Shown in pieces: positions 34,963 to 43,799 of a stretch of DNA of 64,000 bases (positions within the stretch are counted from its first letter, which is position 1; every line of letters starts with the position of its first letter). A model generated the notes under the pieces. It did no database searches. It was not told the DNA's origin and saw only the letters and a list, made by a program, of their open reading frames with translations. Position numbers and translations under genes: made by a program. Origin of the DNA: Sulfitobacter sp. DFL-14 (GTDB lineage: Bacteria; Pseudomonadota; Alphaproteobacteria; Rhodobacterales; Rhodobacteraceae); contig NZ_QBFD01000046.1 in NCBI RefSeq assembly GCF_003335585.1, positions 149,345-213,344 on the forward strand, read 5' to 3'.

Positions 34963-36184
34963 GCAGTTCCGGCAGCGCCCGCAAAATGCGGCTCACCGTG
35001 GCGCGATAGTCTTTCTCGACGAATTTTTGCAAAATACCGGTGTGGTCAAAGGCAAAATCGCGCAGCGTCGACAATGGACGCGGCAGGCGATGAAAGGCAT
35101 AGCCCAGCTTGCGGGCAAACTCGACATTGTGGTTGCAATAGTCGACCCGCTCGGCCTGATACTCAGCATAGGCGGCCTGTCGGACTTGTGGGTCGCTCAG
35201 GTCCTTGCCGTGGAAAGAACGCGCCAGCACATAGCCATCCTCGATCGCCATCCCCATGCCATAGGCGGCATAAGGCGATACCGGATGCACCGCGTCACCA
35301 ACACAGGCCACGCGGCCCTTGCACCACTCTTGCAGAGAGGACCGGTTGTAGATTTCCCAGGGGAAAATGTTCATAGAAAAATCTGTGCGGTCCGCGAACT
35401 GGCGCATCACCGGCGGAAATTCCCGCAGCAGGTTGCGCATATGCGCCTCGACGTCGGTCGGTTGCGGCGCGTTCGGGCCCGAGCGTTCGACGATCCACCA
35501 TTCAAAACCGGGCTTGCCCTCGTGTTTCATCGGGAAATAGCTGGCCTGCACATTGCGCGAATGGTGAATCCAGCCATTGTCGCGGTCGACACCCGGCACA
35601 TCCTCGCACCAGGCCAGCCAGACCCGCAGCCCGACATGGAACAGGTCCGGTTCGCCAAAGGCCTGTTTCGACACCGCCGAGCGGATGCCATCGGCACCGA
35701 CCAGCAGGTCAGCCTCGACGCTTTCCACATTGGTGAAATGCAGGGTCACGCCGCTCTCGGTTTCCTCATAGGACTCTAGGGCGTGATTGCCCACGATGGT
35801 ATCGGGGGCCTTGGCATTCAGCACTTCCATCATCTTGTCACAGGCGGTCGAGCGCAGGATGCCGTAGTGCCAGCCGGGAATCCCCGAGGCCAGTTCCAGC
35901 TCCTTGACGAAGGGCAAAGAGACCCGCGGCCTGCCCTTGTGATTGGCGAAATTAGTGACCGTCTGACTGGCGAAGTTGTGCACGATATCAATGCCGTAGG
36001 AGCGTAGAATCTCCATCACAGGCGTCGAGATCATCACCGCACCACCCAAGGGGCGCGGCTTGGCGGAACGCTCAAACACCTTCACGTCATAGCCGGCGGC
36101 GTTAAACGCAATCGCCGCCGAAATCCCGCCCGGACCGCCGCCGACGATGGCGACGCGGCGACCTCTTCTCCAAGTCTTTTCCAT
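34952..36184 (-). CDS. FAD-dependent aromatic monooxygenase (group A), second copy
   Basis: The 410-residue protein has VAIVGGGPGGISAAIAFNAAGYDVKVFER near the N-terminus, DLLVGADGIRSAVS in the middle, and RVACVGDAVHPVSPYAAYGMGMAIEDG in the C-terminal half. It is a class A flavin monooxygenase, about 40 residues longer than its neighbour because of an extended C-terminus. It follows the extradiol dioxygenase gene by 27 bp. A likely role is ring hydroxylation before ring opening. Confidence 0.88.
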   Translation of the reverse strand: MEKTWRRGRRVAIVGGGPGGISAAIAFNAAGYDVKVFERSAKPRPLGGAVMISTPVMEILRSYGIDIVHNFASQTVTNFANHKGRPRVSLPFVKELELASGIPGWHYGILRSTACDKMMEVLNAKAPDTIVGNHALESYEETESGVTLHFTNVESVEADLLVGADGIRSAVSKQAFGEPDLFHVGLRVWLAWCEDVPGVDRDNGWIHHSRNVQASYFPMKHEGKPGFEWWIVERSGPNAPQPTDVEAHMRNLLREFPPVMRQFADRTDFSMNIFPWEIYNRSSLQEWCKGRVACVGDAVHPVSPYAAYGMGMAIEDGYVLARSFHGKDLSDPQVRQAAYAEYQAERVDYCNHNVEFARKLGYAFHRLPRPLSTLRDFAFDHTGILQKFVEKDYRATVSRILRALPELHVG

Positions 36185-36211
36185 GGTTCCCCCTCCCCTT
36201 TGTTGTCGGGC

Positions 36212-37174
36212 TTACTCCGGCGTGTCCTCACCCTCGGTGATGCCTTCGGGGCCGGGGCCGGGCGACCAGCGTTTGCGCCATTCAAAAAGGAACATCTGGG
36301 TGCCTTGCGGGCTCATCGGTGCCTGCCGCGCAACCCAGCTGTCGTCGTGTTTGTCCATGTCGGCGTCATATTCGAAATGGGTGCCAAGCGGGCTGTTGAA
36401 GTACCAGAACCAGTTCGAACCGAACTTGTGCCGGCCCGGCCCCCAGAAGCTTTGGAAACCCTTGCGGGCCAGACGGCTGCCTGCCACCATCAGTTCGGTC
36501 GGCCCGCCCATATGGAAGGCAAGGTGTTCGATCCCCTTCATGTATTCGGGGGTCTGGATGAAGAACAACGTGTGGTGGTCGTCATTTGCCTTGGGCCGCA
36601 GAAACGGGCCGGCGGGCACCAGTATATCGGTGATGACAAAGCCAAGCCGCTCGACATACCATTCCGCGCCCTTCTGCTGGTCGGGCACGAACAGCACGGT
36701 GTGGCTGAGGGTGCGCGGCAGCGCGGGCATGCCAGGGTAGATCCCCAACTCGTTCGGCGCGCGCCCGGCCGGGGCGCCTGGGGCGTTGATCTTTTCCGCC
36801 TCCATCACCAGTTCGCGCCGCTTGGTGACCTGGAATTTCAGGGCAAAGTCGAAGACATCCGTGGTTTCCAACGATCCATCAGCCAGTCGCGTAACACGGC
36901 GGTCCTTGCTGAGTTCTGTCTCGATGGCGTCGAGGTCTTCGGTGCTTTGCACCCCGTAGACCTGCTGGCGCAGCATCGTGGGGGTCGGCAGCGGCGTGGG
37001 CAGCGAAGGGTCGTCACGGTGACGGATTTCGACGCCGGTGCCGTCGAGCGCCTCAAAGAAACCGCCCTTGTCGGTCACGTCAATCGGCTTGAGCCCGAAT
37101 TCGGTCAGATACTCGGTGCAGGCGGCAATGTCGTCGACGCCAAAAACCAGCGCGTCGGGTCCGATGATGTTCAT
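36212..37174 (-). CDS. Two-domain VOC extradiol-type dioxygenase
   Basis: The 320-residue protein has two vicinal-oxygen-chelate modules (about 1-130 and 152-280). The C-terminal module holds a plausible 2-His-1-Glu iron site: H158 (LSHTVLF), H217 (IEHLAFH) and E268 (THFEYDAD). The N-terminal module lacks these residues, as in type I extradiol dioxygenases. It would cleave a catechol-like ring next to the hydroxyls. The C-terminal GPGPEGITEGEDTPE tail is unusually acidic. Confidence 0.85.
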   Translation of the reverse strand: MNIIGPDALVFGVDDIAACTEYLTEFGLKPIDVTDKGGFFEALDGTGVEIRHRDDPSLPTPLPTPTMLRQQVYGVQSTEDLDAIETELSKDRRVTRLADGSLETTDVFDFALKFQVTKRRELVMEAEKINAPGAPAGRAPNELGIYPGMPALPRTLSHTVLFVPDQQKGAEWYVERLGFVITDILVPAGPFLRPKANDDHHTLFFIQTPEYMKGIEHLAFHMGGPTELMVAGSRLARKGFQSFWGPGRHKFGSNWFWYFNSPLGTHFEYDADMDKHDDSWVARQAPMSPQGTQMFLFEWRKRWSPGPGPEGITEGEDTPE

Positions 37175-37189
37175 TGGATCTCCCTCCCT

Positions 37190-38347
37190 TTATGCGGTGT
37201 GGCCGCCGAGCACTTCGGCAACCCAATCCATGATGTAAGCGCCCGCGTTGGCAGCATTGTCGCAGCTTGCGTGCTGCGCGCCGCCGGTGCGGTCGTCGAA
37301 GATTTTCAGCTCGCGGCGCGGGCTGTTGGTCAGTTGTTCATAGGTGCGTTCCGCCCATTTCAGCGGAATCTGGCTGTCGCGCGCGCCATGGGTCACCAGG
37401 AAGGGCACCTGGATTTGGTCAAGAATGCCGTCGAGATGCACATTCTCGGCGATCTCCATGAAGTGATCGACATCGCGCGCGCCCCAGACCCAGCAGACGT
37501 GATCCCAGTAATGCGGCACCGGGAAATCGCCCTCGCGCTCCAGCCGACGTTTCTGCACATCGCGCCAATCGTGGTTGCCGCCCCAGGCGACGCCACAGGC
37601 AAAGCGCGGTTCAAAGGCGACGGCGCGGGGGCAGAAATAGCCACCCAGGCTGACGCCCTCCATGCCGATGCGTTTGGGGTCCACATCCGGGCGGGCCTCA
37701 AGCCAGTCGACGATCTTGCTGGCCCAATGTTCGCTGTCAAAGCGCGCCTTGATGTCATGCAGCCGCAGCGCCTCGCCCGTGCCGGGCTGGTCGACAATCA
37801 GTGAAGCAACCCCGCGCTTGGCCAGCCAGGTCGGCGGCCCGACGAGGTATTTCATTTCCTTCACGCTATCCAGCCCGTTGACCTGCACCAATACCGGCTG
37901 CGGGCCAGTGACCCCTTCGGCGGGAATCCAGATCGCCGAAAGCTGCTGGCCCTCATACGGGATCTCGACCCGCTGCGCGCCTGCGTGGGTCATCGACAGG
38001 CCCCGATTGAACGCCGCCAACATGCGCTGGTACAGTGCCAGTCGCCCCTCGGAGCCATGGCCCTGAAGCCGTTCGGCAGTCAACATGTAATTGGCCGCGC
38101 GCAGATGTTTCACCCCCGCCGAAATGGTGCGCCCGCGCGCCTCGTCCTCTGCGGCCAGTTCGGTCAGCGTGTCGGCCATCTTGACCCAGCTTTCGCGAAA
38201 CGCGGCGGTGCCTGCGGCATCGGGGGCCTTGGCGGCCTCGGCCAGCGGTTCGCACATCGCGGCAATTTCGCCCATGCGCGCGCCCATTTCGATCGACAGG
38301 TTGACCGACAGGTCCCAGACATAATTCGTTGGAAAATAGCGAAACAT
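37190..38347 (-). CDS. Alpha/beta hydrolase, C-C bond hydrolase-like
   Basis: The 385-residue protein resembles 2,6-dihydroxypseudooxynicotine hydrolase and related carbon-carbon hydrolases. A long N-terminal helical region (about 1-125) precedes an alpha/beta core. The catalytic triad is visible as S233 (GVSLGGYF), D324 (HGARDSQIPL) and H359 (GGAQHASCDN). It would cleave a ketone side chain or ring-fission product. It is first in the operon, GGGGAGG precedes the ATG, and it reads divergently from the LysR regulator. The nicotine-type substrate is only one possibility. Confidence 0.82.
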   Translation of the reverse strand: MFRYFPTNYVWDLSVNLSIEMGARMGEIAAMCEPLAEAAKAPDAAGTAAFRESWVKMADTLTELAAEDEARGRTISAGVKHLRAANYMLTAERLQGHGSEGRLALYQRMLAAFNRGLSMTHAGAQRVEIPYEGQQLSAIWIPAEGVTGPQPVLVQVNGLDSVKEMKYLVGPPTWLAKRGVASLIVDQPGTGEALRLHDIKARFDSEHWASKIVDWLEARPDVDPKRIGMEGVSLGGYFCPRAVAFEPRFACGVAWGGNHDWRDVQKRRLEREGDFPVPHYWDHVCWVWGARDVDHFMEIAENVHLDGILDQIQVPFLVTHGARDSQIPLKWAERTYEQLTNSPRRELKIFDDRTGGAQHASCDNAANAGAYIMDWVAEVLGGHTA

Positions 38348-38397
38348 GCGGCAAAACCTCCCCGTTTGGCGACGCTTGGACAGATTATCTGCTTTGC

Positions 38398-38438
38398 AGG
38401 CATTTAGAAAATTGAAGTTATTTGTTGCAGGTATTTAC
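38398..38438. promoter_or_regulatory. LysR-region direct repeat, copy 1
   Basis: A 41-bp AT-rich segment (begins AGGCATTTAGAAAATTGAAG, ends GGTATTTAC) is similar to copy 2 at 38501-38540. It lies just upstream of the hydrolase operon start and is probably a LysR binding region. Confidence 0.6.
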
Positions 38439-38500
38439 CCAATCAATACAAGTAAAGTCAGGAATCCGAGCGGCACTTCGCGGGAGACTATCGGTTTGCG

Positions 38501-38540
38501 AGGTATTCAAAAATTGAAATTATCCGTACAAGATATTCAC
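38501..38540. promoter_or_regulatory. LysR-region direct repeat, copy 2
   Basis: A 40-bp segment (begins AGGTATTCAAAAATTGAAAT, ends GATATTCAC) is similar to copy 1, with starts 103 bp apart. It adjoins the LysR start codon, suggesting autoregulation. Confidence 0.6.
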
Positions 38541-38560
38541 AAAATGACTGGATCGGTCCA

Positions 38561-39478
38561 ATGCGGTTTCGCAATCTAGACCTCAATCTGCTGGCGGCCT
38601 TCGACAAGCTGGTTCAATTGAAAAGCGTCAGCCGCGCAGCGGAGGAGCTGTCGATCACCCAATCAGCGATGTCCAATGCGCTCAATCGGCTGCGGCAGTA
38701 TTTCGATGATCCTCTGCTGGTCCAGATCGGGCGGCGCATGGAATTGACGCCGCGCGCAGAAACACTGGTGGACCCGGTGCGTGACATATTGGTGCGCATC
38801 GACGCGGCGGTCACTGCGCCCAATTTCGTTCCGGCCACGTCGACCAGGGGATTTGCGATGATGGTGTCGGATTACTCCCTGCACACGCTGATGCCACCTT
38901 TCATGCTCCGCCTTGCGCAGGAGGCACCACATATCCGGTTGGATTTCAAACCACAGGTCTTGCTGCCCAAGCTTCAGCTTGAACGGGGTGATGCCGACTT
39001 CCTGATTGCGCCTGCCCATCTTTGTTCTGCTGATCACCCATCCGAATTCCTGCTACGTGATCCTTTTGTCTGTGTGATGGATGCGGACAATCCTGCGGCG
39101 CGGGATATGGACGAAGCCAGATTTCTGGCAATGGATCACGTCCTAATGCGACCGCCTTCGCCGGGGCAAAGCTTTGTCGACCGCGAACTCGAAGCTCTGG
39201 GCATCAAGCTTAAGATCGCGATCAGCACCTTTTCCTTCATGTCGCTGCCTGATCTTGTGCGCGGGACGGATCGGGTAGCAATCCTGCAACGGCGGCTTGC
39301 CAGAAAAGTGGCGCAGGCTGGCGGACTGGCGCTGGTCGAGCCACCTGTCAACCTGCCGCCACTTGAGCAGCATGTCCAATGGCACGCAATGCGCAATCAT
39401 GACACCGCGTTGGATTGGCTGCGCCGACTGTTGCACGCCACGACGGCAAGCCAGGTTGAACAGGACCAGCCTGAGTAG
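38561..39478 (+). CDS. LysR-family regulator (NodD/NahR-like)
   Basis: The 305-residue protein has the winged helix at residues 5-65 ([49 protein letters not shown]), the pattern of the NodD/NahR/LinR branch. An effector-binding domain follows. It is divergent from the aromatic operon and is the likely activator, responding to the substrate or an intermediate. The 213-bp intergenic region carries two similar 40-bp repeats. Confidence 0.9.
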   Translation: MRFRNLDLNLLAAFDKLVQLKSVSRAAEELSITQSAMSNALNRLRQYFDDPLLVQIGRRMELTPRAETLVDPVRDILVRIDAAVTAPNFVPATSTRGFAMMVSDYSLHTLMPPFMLRLAQEAPHIRLDFKPQVLLPKLQLERGDADFLIAPAHLCSADHPSEFLLRDPFVCVMDADNPAARDMDEARFLAMDHVLMRPPSPGQSFVDRELEALGIKLKIAISTFSFMSLPDLVRGTDRVAILQRRLARKVAQAGGLALVEPPVNLPPLEQHVQWHAMRNHDTALDWLRRLLHATTASQVEQDQPE

Positions 39479-39630
39479 CTCTTACTTGTCAGCCGAACGA
39501 ACATGATGGAAGCCGCCGTGCACCGCGAGACAAGCTGCTTGTCCTGCCGGATCGAGGCCAGCGATGCCATCGACGGGTTGCACCTGATCGCCCCGACGAC
39601 AGCCAGAACCCAGAACTTCTCCATTCGCGC

Positions 39631-39666
39631 GCGCATTTTACAGTCAGGATTGACTGTAAAATGCGC
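39631..39666. promoter_or_regulatory. Perfect 16-bp inverted repeat operator, probably for TetR
   Basis: GCGCATTTTACAGTCA (39631-39646) and its exact reverse complement (39651-39666) are separated by GGAT. It overlaps the -35 region of the promoter at 39650-39677, ideal for repression by the TetR-family protein encoded two genes along. Confidence 0.8.
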
Positions 39667-39677
39667 TTTGCTAGGAT
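39650..39677 (+). promoter_or_regulatory. Promoter of the crotonase-tetR unit
   Basis: TTGACT (39650-39655) and TAGGAT (39672-39677) with a 16-bp spacer, 26 bp before the crotonase start codon and overlapped by the palindromic operator. Confidence 0.6.
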
Positions 39678-39702
39678 GGGGCCATCGGGGGAGGAACGAT
39701 AC

Positions 39703-40611
39703 ATGCCAGATTTCAGCACACTCACCATCTCGCAAGATGCAGTTGAGCCGCGCATAGCGCGGCTTGTGCTCAACCGGCCCGACCGCTTCAACGCCATCAA
39801 CGACGAGTTGCCGGACGAGCTTCGCAGGGCAATTGAATGGGCCGAGGACAACGATGATATCCATGTCATCGTTCTCGAAGGCGCGGGAAAGGGTTTCTGC
39901 GGCGGTTACGATCTCGTGGCCTATGCCGAAAGCGATATCGAGCATCCTTGCCAGCAGGAGAGCAACCCGTGGGACCCCATGGTCGACTACCGGACCATGA
40001 AGCGGAACACGGAAAACTTCATGAGCCTCTGGAAGTGCAGCAAGCCGACCATCGCCAAGGTCCATGGTGCCGCTGTGGCCGGGGGCAGCGACATCGCCCT
40101 GTGCTGCGATCTTCTGATCATGGCGGACGATGCGCGCATCGGATACATGCCGACCCGGGTCTGGGGGTGCCCGACCACGGCCATGTGGACATTCCGCCTT
40201 GGCGCTGTGCGGGCGAAACAGTTGATGTTCACCGGAGACATGATCACCGGCACACAGGCGGCGGAATGGGGCCTGGCCAACCTTTCCTGCCCGGTCGAGG
40301 ATCTAGAAGCCGAAACCATGAAACTGGCAAAGCGCATCGCCGGTGTGCCGCGCGGTCACCTTGCGATGCACAAAATCGTCGTCAATCAGGTGATGCTGGC
40401 GCAGGGCCTCGAACAGGCCCAGATGAGCGCAACGGTCTTCGACGGCATCACGCGTCACAATCCCGAAGGGATGTGGTTCAGGCGATACGCCCAGTCCGAA
40501 GGTTTCAAAGCCGCCATTGAATGGCGCGACAGCGGACGCCCCATTCCGCAGGGCGAAGAAGCGCGGCGGTTGATCCGGGAAATGGAGGAAACTGCCGCCA
40601 AGCAGAAGTAA
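39703..40611 (+). CDS. Crotonase (enoyl-CoA hydratase/isomerase)-family protein
   Basis: The 302-residue crotonase-fold protein binds CoA esters. The oxyanion-hole segments are [10 protein letters not shown] and [17 protein letters not shown]. The usual hydratase glutamates are not evident: the region reads [19 protein letters not shown] where FGxPEx and GGTQRL would be expected. A hydrolase, lyase or isomerase activity is therefore as likely as hydration. GGGGGAGGA precedes the ATG at 39703. It is first in a two-gene unit with the TetR gene. Confidence 0.85.
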   Translation: MPDFSTLTISQDAVEPRIARLVLNRPDRFNAINDELPDELRRAIEWAEDNDDIHVIVLEGAGKGFCGGYDLVAYAESDIEHPCQQESNPWDPMVDYRTMKRNTENFMSLWKCSKPTIAKVHGAAVAGGSDIALCCDLLIMADDARIGYMPTRVWGCPTTAMWTFRLGAVRAKQLMFTGDMITGTQAAEWGLANLSCPVEDLEAETMKLAKRIAGVPRGHLAMHKIVVNQVMLAQGLEQAQMSATVFDGITRHNPEGMWFRRYAQSEGFKAAIEWRDSGRPIPQGEEARRLIREMEETAAKQK

Positions 40612-40616
40612 GCCGC

Positions 40617-40633
40617 CCCAGGAAATGCCTGGG
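40617..40633 (+). other. Short stem-loop between the crotonase and tetR genes
   Basis: CCCAGG and CCTGGG with a 5-base loop follow the crotonase stop. No T tract follows. It may lower expression of the downstream regulator gene. Confidence 0.4.
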
Positions 40634-40674
40634 CTGGGCCTCCTGCCCTCGCCTCGTATGATTCAGGATCAAGA

Positions 40675-41310
40675 ATGGCAGCCAAATCGTCTTTGCCCAA
40701 TGCCGCCCACCCCACGCTCAGGGCGGAACAACGTGCCGCAACCCACGAGAAACTGCTTGAGGCTGCCGTACAGGTTCTCATCGAAGAAGGCGTGGCACGC
40801 ACCACGACCCTCGAGGTGCAAAAGCGTGCGCAAGCCAGCAGGGGCGCGCTCCTACATCATTTTCCGACCCGCGCCGACCTGCTTTCAGCGACCGTGGCCC
40901 GGCTCGTTCAAATGAATGAACAGGCCGTATGGTACGAGGTCGAGGCAGTGTCCGGGATGCCGGATCCGATCGAGCGCACGATAAGAACGCTGGCCAACGC
41001 CTATGCGCATCCGTCATTCGTGGCCGAACTTGAACTGTGGGCCGTGGCACGGACCGACACGGCGCTTCGCGAGTCCCTCCGCGAGGCGGAGAGACTTGCC
41101 AGAAATAGCCGGGACCGTGTTCTGGCCAGATTGTTCGCCCCACTGGCGGACAATCCCCGAACGACCTTGGTTAGCGAACTCACCACGGAGTTCATCCGCG
41201 GCCTGGCGCTGTCCACGATCCTTCGCACAGACTTGGCAAAGCGCGAGAAACTCATCCGGGAATGGATCGGTGTCGCGCAGCTCATGCTTAATCCGCCAAA
41301 CCGGGAATAA
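40675..41310 (+). CDS. TetR-family transcriptional regulator
   Basis: The 211-residue protein has an N-terminal helix-turn-helix (residues ~20-70, EKLLEAAVQVLIEEGVARTTTLEVQKRAQASRGALLHHFPTRADLL) and a helical ligand domain. It lies 63 bp after the crotonase gene on the same strand. The 16-bp inverted repeat at the crotonase promoter is its probable operator, so it would repress its own unit until an acyl-CoA or aromatic effector appears. Confidence 0.9.
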   Translation: MAAKSSLPNAAHPTLRAEQRAATHEKLLEAAVQVLIEEGVARTTTLEVQKRAQASRGALLHHFPTRADLLSATVARLVQMNEQAVWYEVEAVSGMPDPIERTIRTLANAYAHPSFVAELELWAVARTDTALRESLREAERLARNSRDRVLARLFAPLADNPRTTLVSELTTEFIRGLALSTILRTDLAKREKLIREWIGVAQLMLNPPNRE

Positions 41311-42426
41311 TACGGAACGCCCCCGCACAACACCCAAACCTGCCCGTTCAGATCTTTCTTGATCCCGGAACAGGAATTCTCCCCCCATCTCCCACGCTAG
41401 GCACGGCACAGTGGATCTCGGCGTCTATATGCGCTATGAGTCCATGTCATTGTTGCTGTATGGGCTGGCCAACGTCACCTTTTGTAGCGGCGGTTTAGCT
41501 TGCAATAACCCAATAAACCGCCCCACCCTGCCGCCACCTATTATGTCCAATAAGTTTGCATGATTGCTCTTTTATGTCGCGTCTATCTTAGAGCTAAAAA
41601 TCATGGAGTTCATCGCCAGATGTCGACAGATCCCAAGAAACCCGCGTCTTCCGAAAGCGTCACGACCCCCTCGCCCGAGAGAACCGGGAACGGAAGCCGG
41701 TGTCGCTGTAGCTGATTTCCACGATCTGCATCGGCACCGTCTGTGCCCAATGAAATTGGCCAACAACCGCTGTCACGCCAAGTGACAACACCAATCAAGG
41801 CAATCTTCCTCAGGCTTTCACCTGCTTGCCAAAGCCCGGACAAACGCGCGCCAGTCGTTGCGGATGATCGGCCAAATACCACAGAACTTTTCGCGGTGCA
41901 TCGATCGCGGAGCGGCCTGGTATCCGCTCGGCCACAACGTGCATGGAAGGCAGGAGACCTCGTTTGGAGGGAGGTCAACGCACGACGGCGCGACTCGCGC
42001 CAGACCGCAGGAACGCAAATGCGCCCTACACTTGGTTGCCGGAGAGCAAGTGATCCCGAGACCGGCGATTGCGACGTAGTGGTGACAGAGTTCGGCCCCA
42101 ACCTGGTGGCTTGAAGCATCGTGACCTCCGCCGGTTGAGGCGGAGGCCAGCACGTCGCTCAGGCTCCGTGGCTCGCTTGCTCAGTATCTGTTTGGGCAGT
42201 TCGGGCCTACGACCGGCGGCTGCAAGGTTCTGGGAAGCGCGGTCACACGGCACTGCCGGACGCCGACGCAGGTGCAAAGCGCGATATGAATTTGTATAAC
42301 TCACCCAGGGTGGCGCGCCTCTCTTTCGCTGCAGATTTCGCAGTGGATCCGCTTCCTCGGGGCATCCGGGACAACGTCCTGAGCCCCCTGCCCTTTCGCA
42401 AAAGTACGACTGCGCTTTCCCACTAA
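41311..42426. other. Gene-poor region before the replication module
   Basis: About 1.1 kb with no convincing gene. Frames on both strands overlap each other, lack ribosome sites and resemble nothing recognised. A short ATG frame at 41620 (MSTDPKKPASSES) stops after 31 codons and could be a degraded gene start. An inverted repeat, GGCGGTTTA / TAAACCGCC (41489-41497, 41514-41522), could form a stem-loop with a 16-base loop. Confidence 0.55.
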
Positions 42427-42442
42427 ATTGCCAATTGGCAAT
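42427..42442. repeat. Candidate parS site, 16-bp palindrome
   Basis: ATTGCCAATTGGCAAT is a perfect palindrome 37 bp beyond the repB stop. An identical copy lies directly after parB at 46296-46311. Two copies bracketing a rep-par module are best explained as ParB binding sites. Confidence 0.7.
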
Positions 42443-42479
42443 AATCCGTTTTCCTCAATAGATGCAGGTGGTTACCAAT

Positions 42480-43514
42480 CTAGATCGGATTGGCTTCGGC
42501 AAACTTGCGAAAGAACGCGAGGAAAGCCCTGTCGGGGTCCGCCGCCGGCTCCTTGTCCTGCGCCCAGCTGCGCCACTCTCCTTCGACGTGATAGATGTCA
42601 TAGCCCGGATGCCGCAGCTTGGCGGTTTCATAGGTCTGCGTCTTGAGCGCTGCGCCCTGCCGGTCCAGCCACGCGGGCCGGGGTTTTGGCGCGGAGGCCG
42701 GGGCCGGTTCGACCTCTTCGGTCCGCCCCTCGGCACGGGCGCGGCGGCCCGGCGAAGCGAATTGCAGCGCACGCTCGACCTTGCCCGTAGCCTCGCCATC
42801 CTTGCGCCACCAGCGCAGCTCCACATGGGTGACACTGCGCCCCGTCTTGATCGGCGCAACCTCGACCATATAGTCGGACAGCGCCGATACCTCCTCCACC
42901 GCCGGATCAATCGCACGCATCCGCAGGTTCGACCAGGAGGTCAGCTTGCCCTTCGGCACCCCCAACACCCCGCGCAGCGCGTCCAGGCTGAATTTCTCGG
43001 AGGAGCGCCAGCGCAGGTTCCCGCGTTTTTGCACCATCTCGTAAAGCGTCAGCGCGTATTTCGAGCTGAGCGCAAACATAACCTCGCGCTGAAGCCGGGC
43101 AAAGATTGTCGAGTTAGAGATGATCTTGCGCAGGCGTGGCGGGATCTCATATTCCAGCAACCCGTCAGAGCGCGCCATCTCAAGGTTGCCGCCCAACAGC
43201 TGCACCCGTTCGATGGCGGGCTTGCCTTCCCAGACCGCCTCCACCTTCACGATGGCGGCCATAAGGCGTTCGATGCTTTCGCCTACCCGGTCGTTGGAAT
43301 TATGCGACCCGCGCAGTTCCGACTTTGCGATCACATGCAACACCGGCTTGTCGATCGCCTCCCAGGCGTTCTCAAGTAGTTGGTTATAGATGCGCCGATC
43401 CGTCAAGGTCAGCGGCGTCACCTCGATCAGGTCGACAAGCTCGCCGGGTTTGACCAGTGATTCCCGGCTTGGCCGGGCGTCGACGGTGCGGTAAGGTTTG
43501 GTTGGCTTGGCCAT
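42480..43514 (-). CDS. repB: Plasmid replication initiator, Rep_3-like (RepB type)
   Basis: The 344-residue initiator has winged-helix halves typical of iteron-binding Rep proteins. SSKYALTLYEMVQKRGNL is followed by FSLDALRGVLGVPKGKLTSWSNLRMRAIDPAVEEVSALSDYMVEVAPIKTGR. The C-terminal tail (from ~265) is charged and proline-rich. The ATG at 43514 (MAKPTKPYRTVDARPSRE) is chosen; the longer frame runs through the iterons. It would open the origin at the iterons upstream. It is divergent from parA. Naming as RepB rather than another Rhodobacterales replicase class is tentative. Confidence 0.85.
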   Translation of the reverse strand: MAKPTKPYRTVDARPSRESLVKPGELVDLIEVTPLTLTDRRIYNQLLENAWEAIDKPVLHVIAKSELRGSHNSNDRVGESIERLMAAIVKVEAVWEGKPAIERVQLLGGNLEMARSDGLLEYEIPPRLRKIISNSTIFARLQREVMFALSSKYALTLYEMVQKRGNLRWRSSEKFSLDALRGVLGVPKGKLTSWSNLRMRAIDPAVEEVSALSDYMVEVAPIKTGRSVTHVELRWWRKDGEATGKVERALQFASPGRRARAEGRTEEVEPAPASAPKPRPAWLDRQGAALKTQTYETAKLRHPGYDIYHVEGEWRSWAQDKEPAADPDRAFLAFFRKFAEANPI

Positions 43515-43592
43515 GCTGCGCGATTCCGTACCTCTTTTTCTTACATTTGTATCGGCAGGAATGTAATTTGACAAGAAGCGGGATCCAGGGCC

Positions 43593-43608
43593 CCACCCGA
43601 AATGTAAG
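43593..43608 (+). repeat. Single iteron
   Basis: CCACCCGAAATGTAAG matches the array consensus and lies 103 bp before the first array unit, near the repB promoter. It may serve in repB autoregulation. Confidence 0.6.
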
Positions 43609-43695
43609 CCAATCGGCAGGTCGGCAGGACACAGACGAATCACATATGCCTGCAAATCAAGGGTTTTAGTGCCCCCCGATTCGCCGCCGAAGGAG

Positions 43696-43799
43696 CCACC
43701 CGAAACGTAAGATTTAGCCCACCAATATGTAGCGTGAACCCACCCGATCCGTAAGTCCAGCAATCCCGGAATGTAACCCAAACCATCCCGATATGTAGT
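43696..43799 (+). repeat. Iteron array, five units phased at 22 bp
   Basis: Units close to CCACCCGAAACGTAAG have their CCCG (or equivalent) at 43699, 43721, 43743, 43765 and 43787, exactly 22 bp apart, or about two helical turns. The second unit is degenerate (CACCAATATGTAG). Such direct repeats are the binding sites of the plasmid initiator. Confidence 0.8.

Noticed and set aside
36200-37804. 534-codon open frame on the plus strand
   Set aside because: Antisense to the dioxygenase and hydrolase genes with intact catalytic residues.
41610-42119. 169-codon minus-strand frame and overlapping plus-strand frames before repB
   Set aside because: Frames overlap on both strands, lack ribosome sites and resemble no family; treated as gene-poor.
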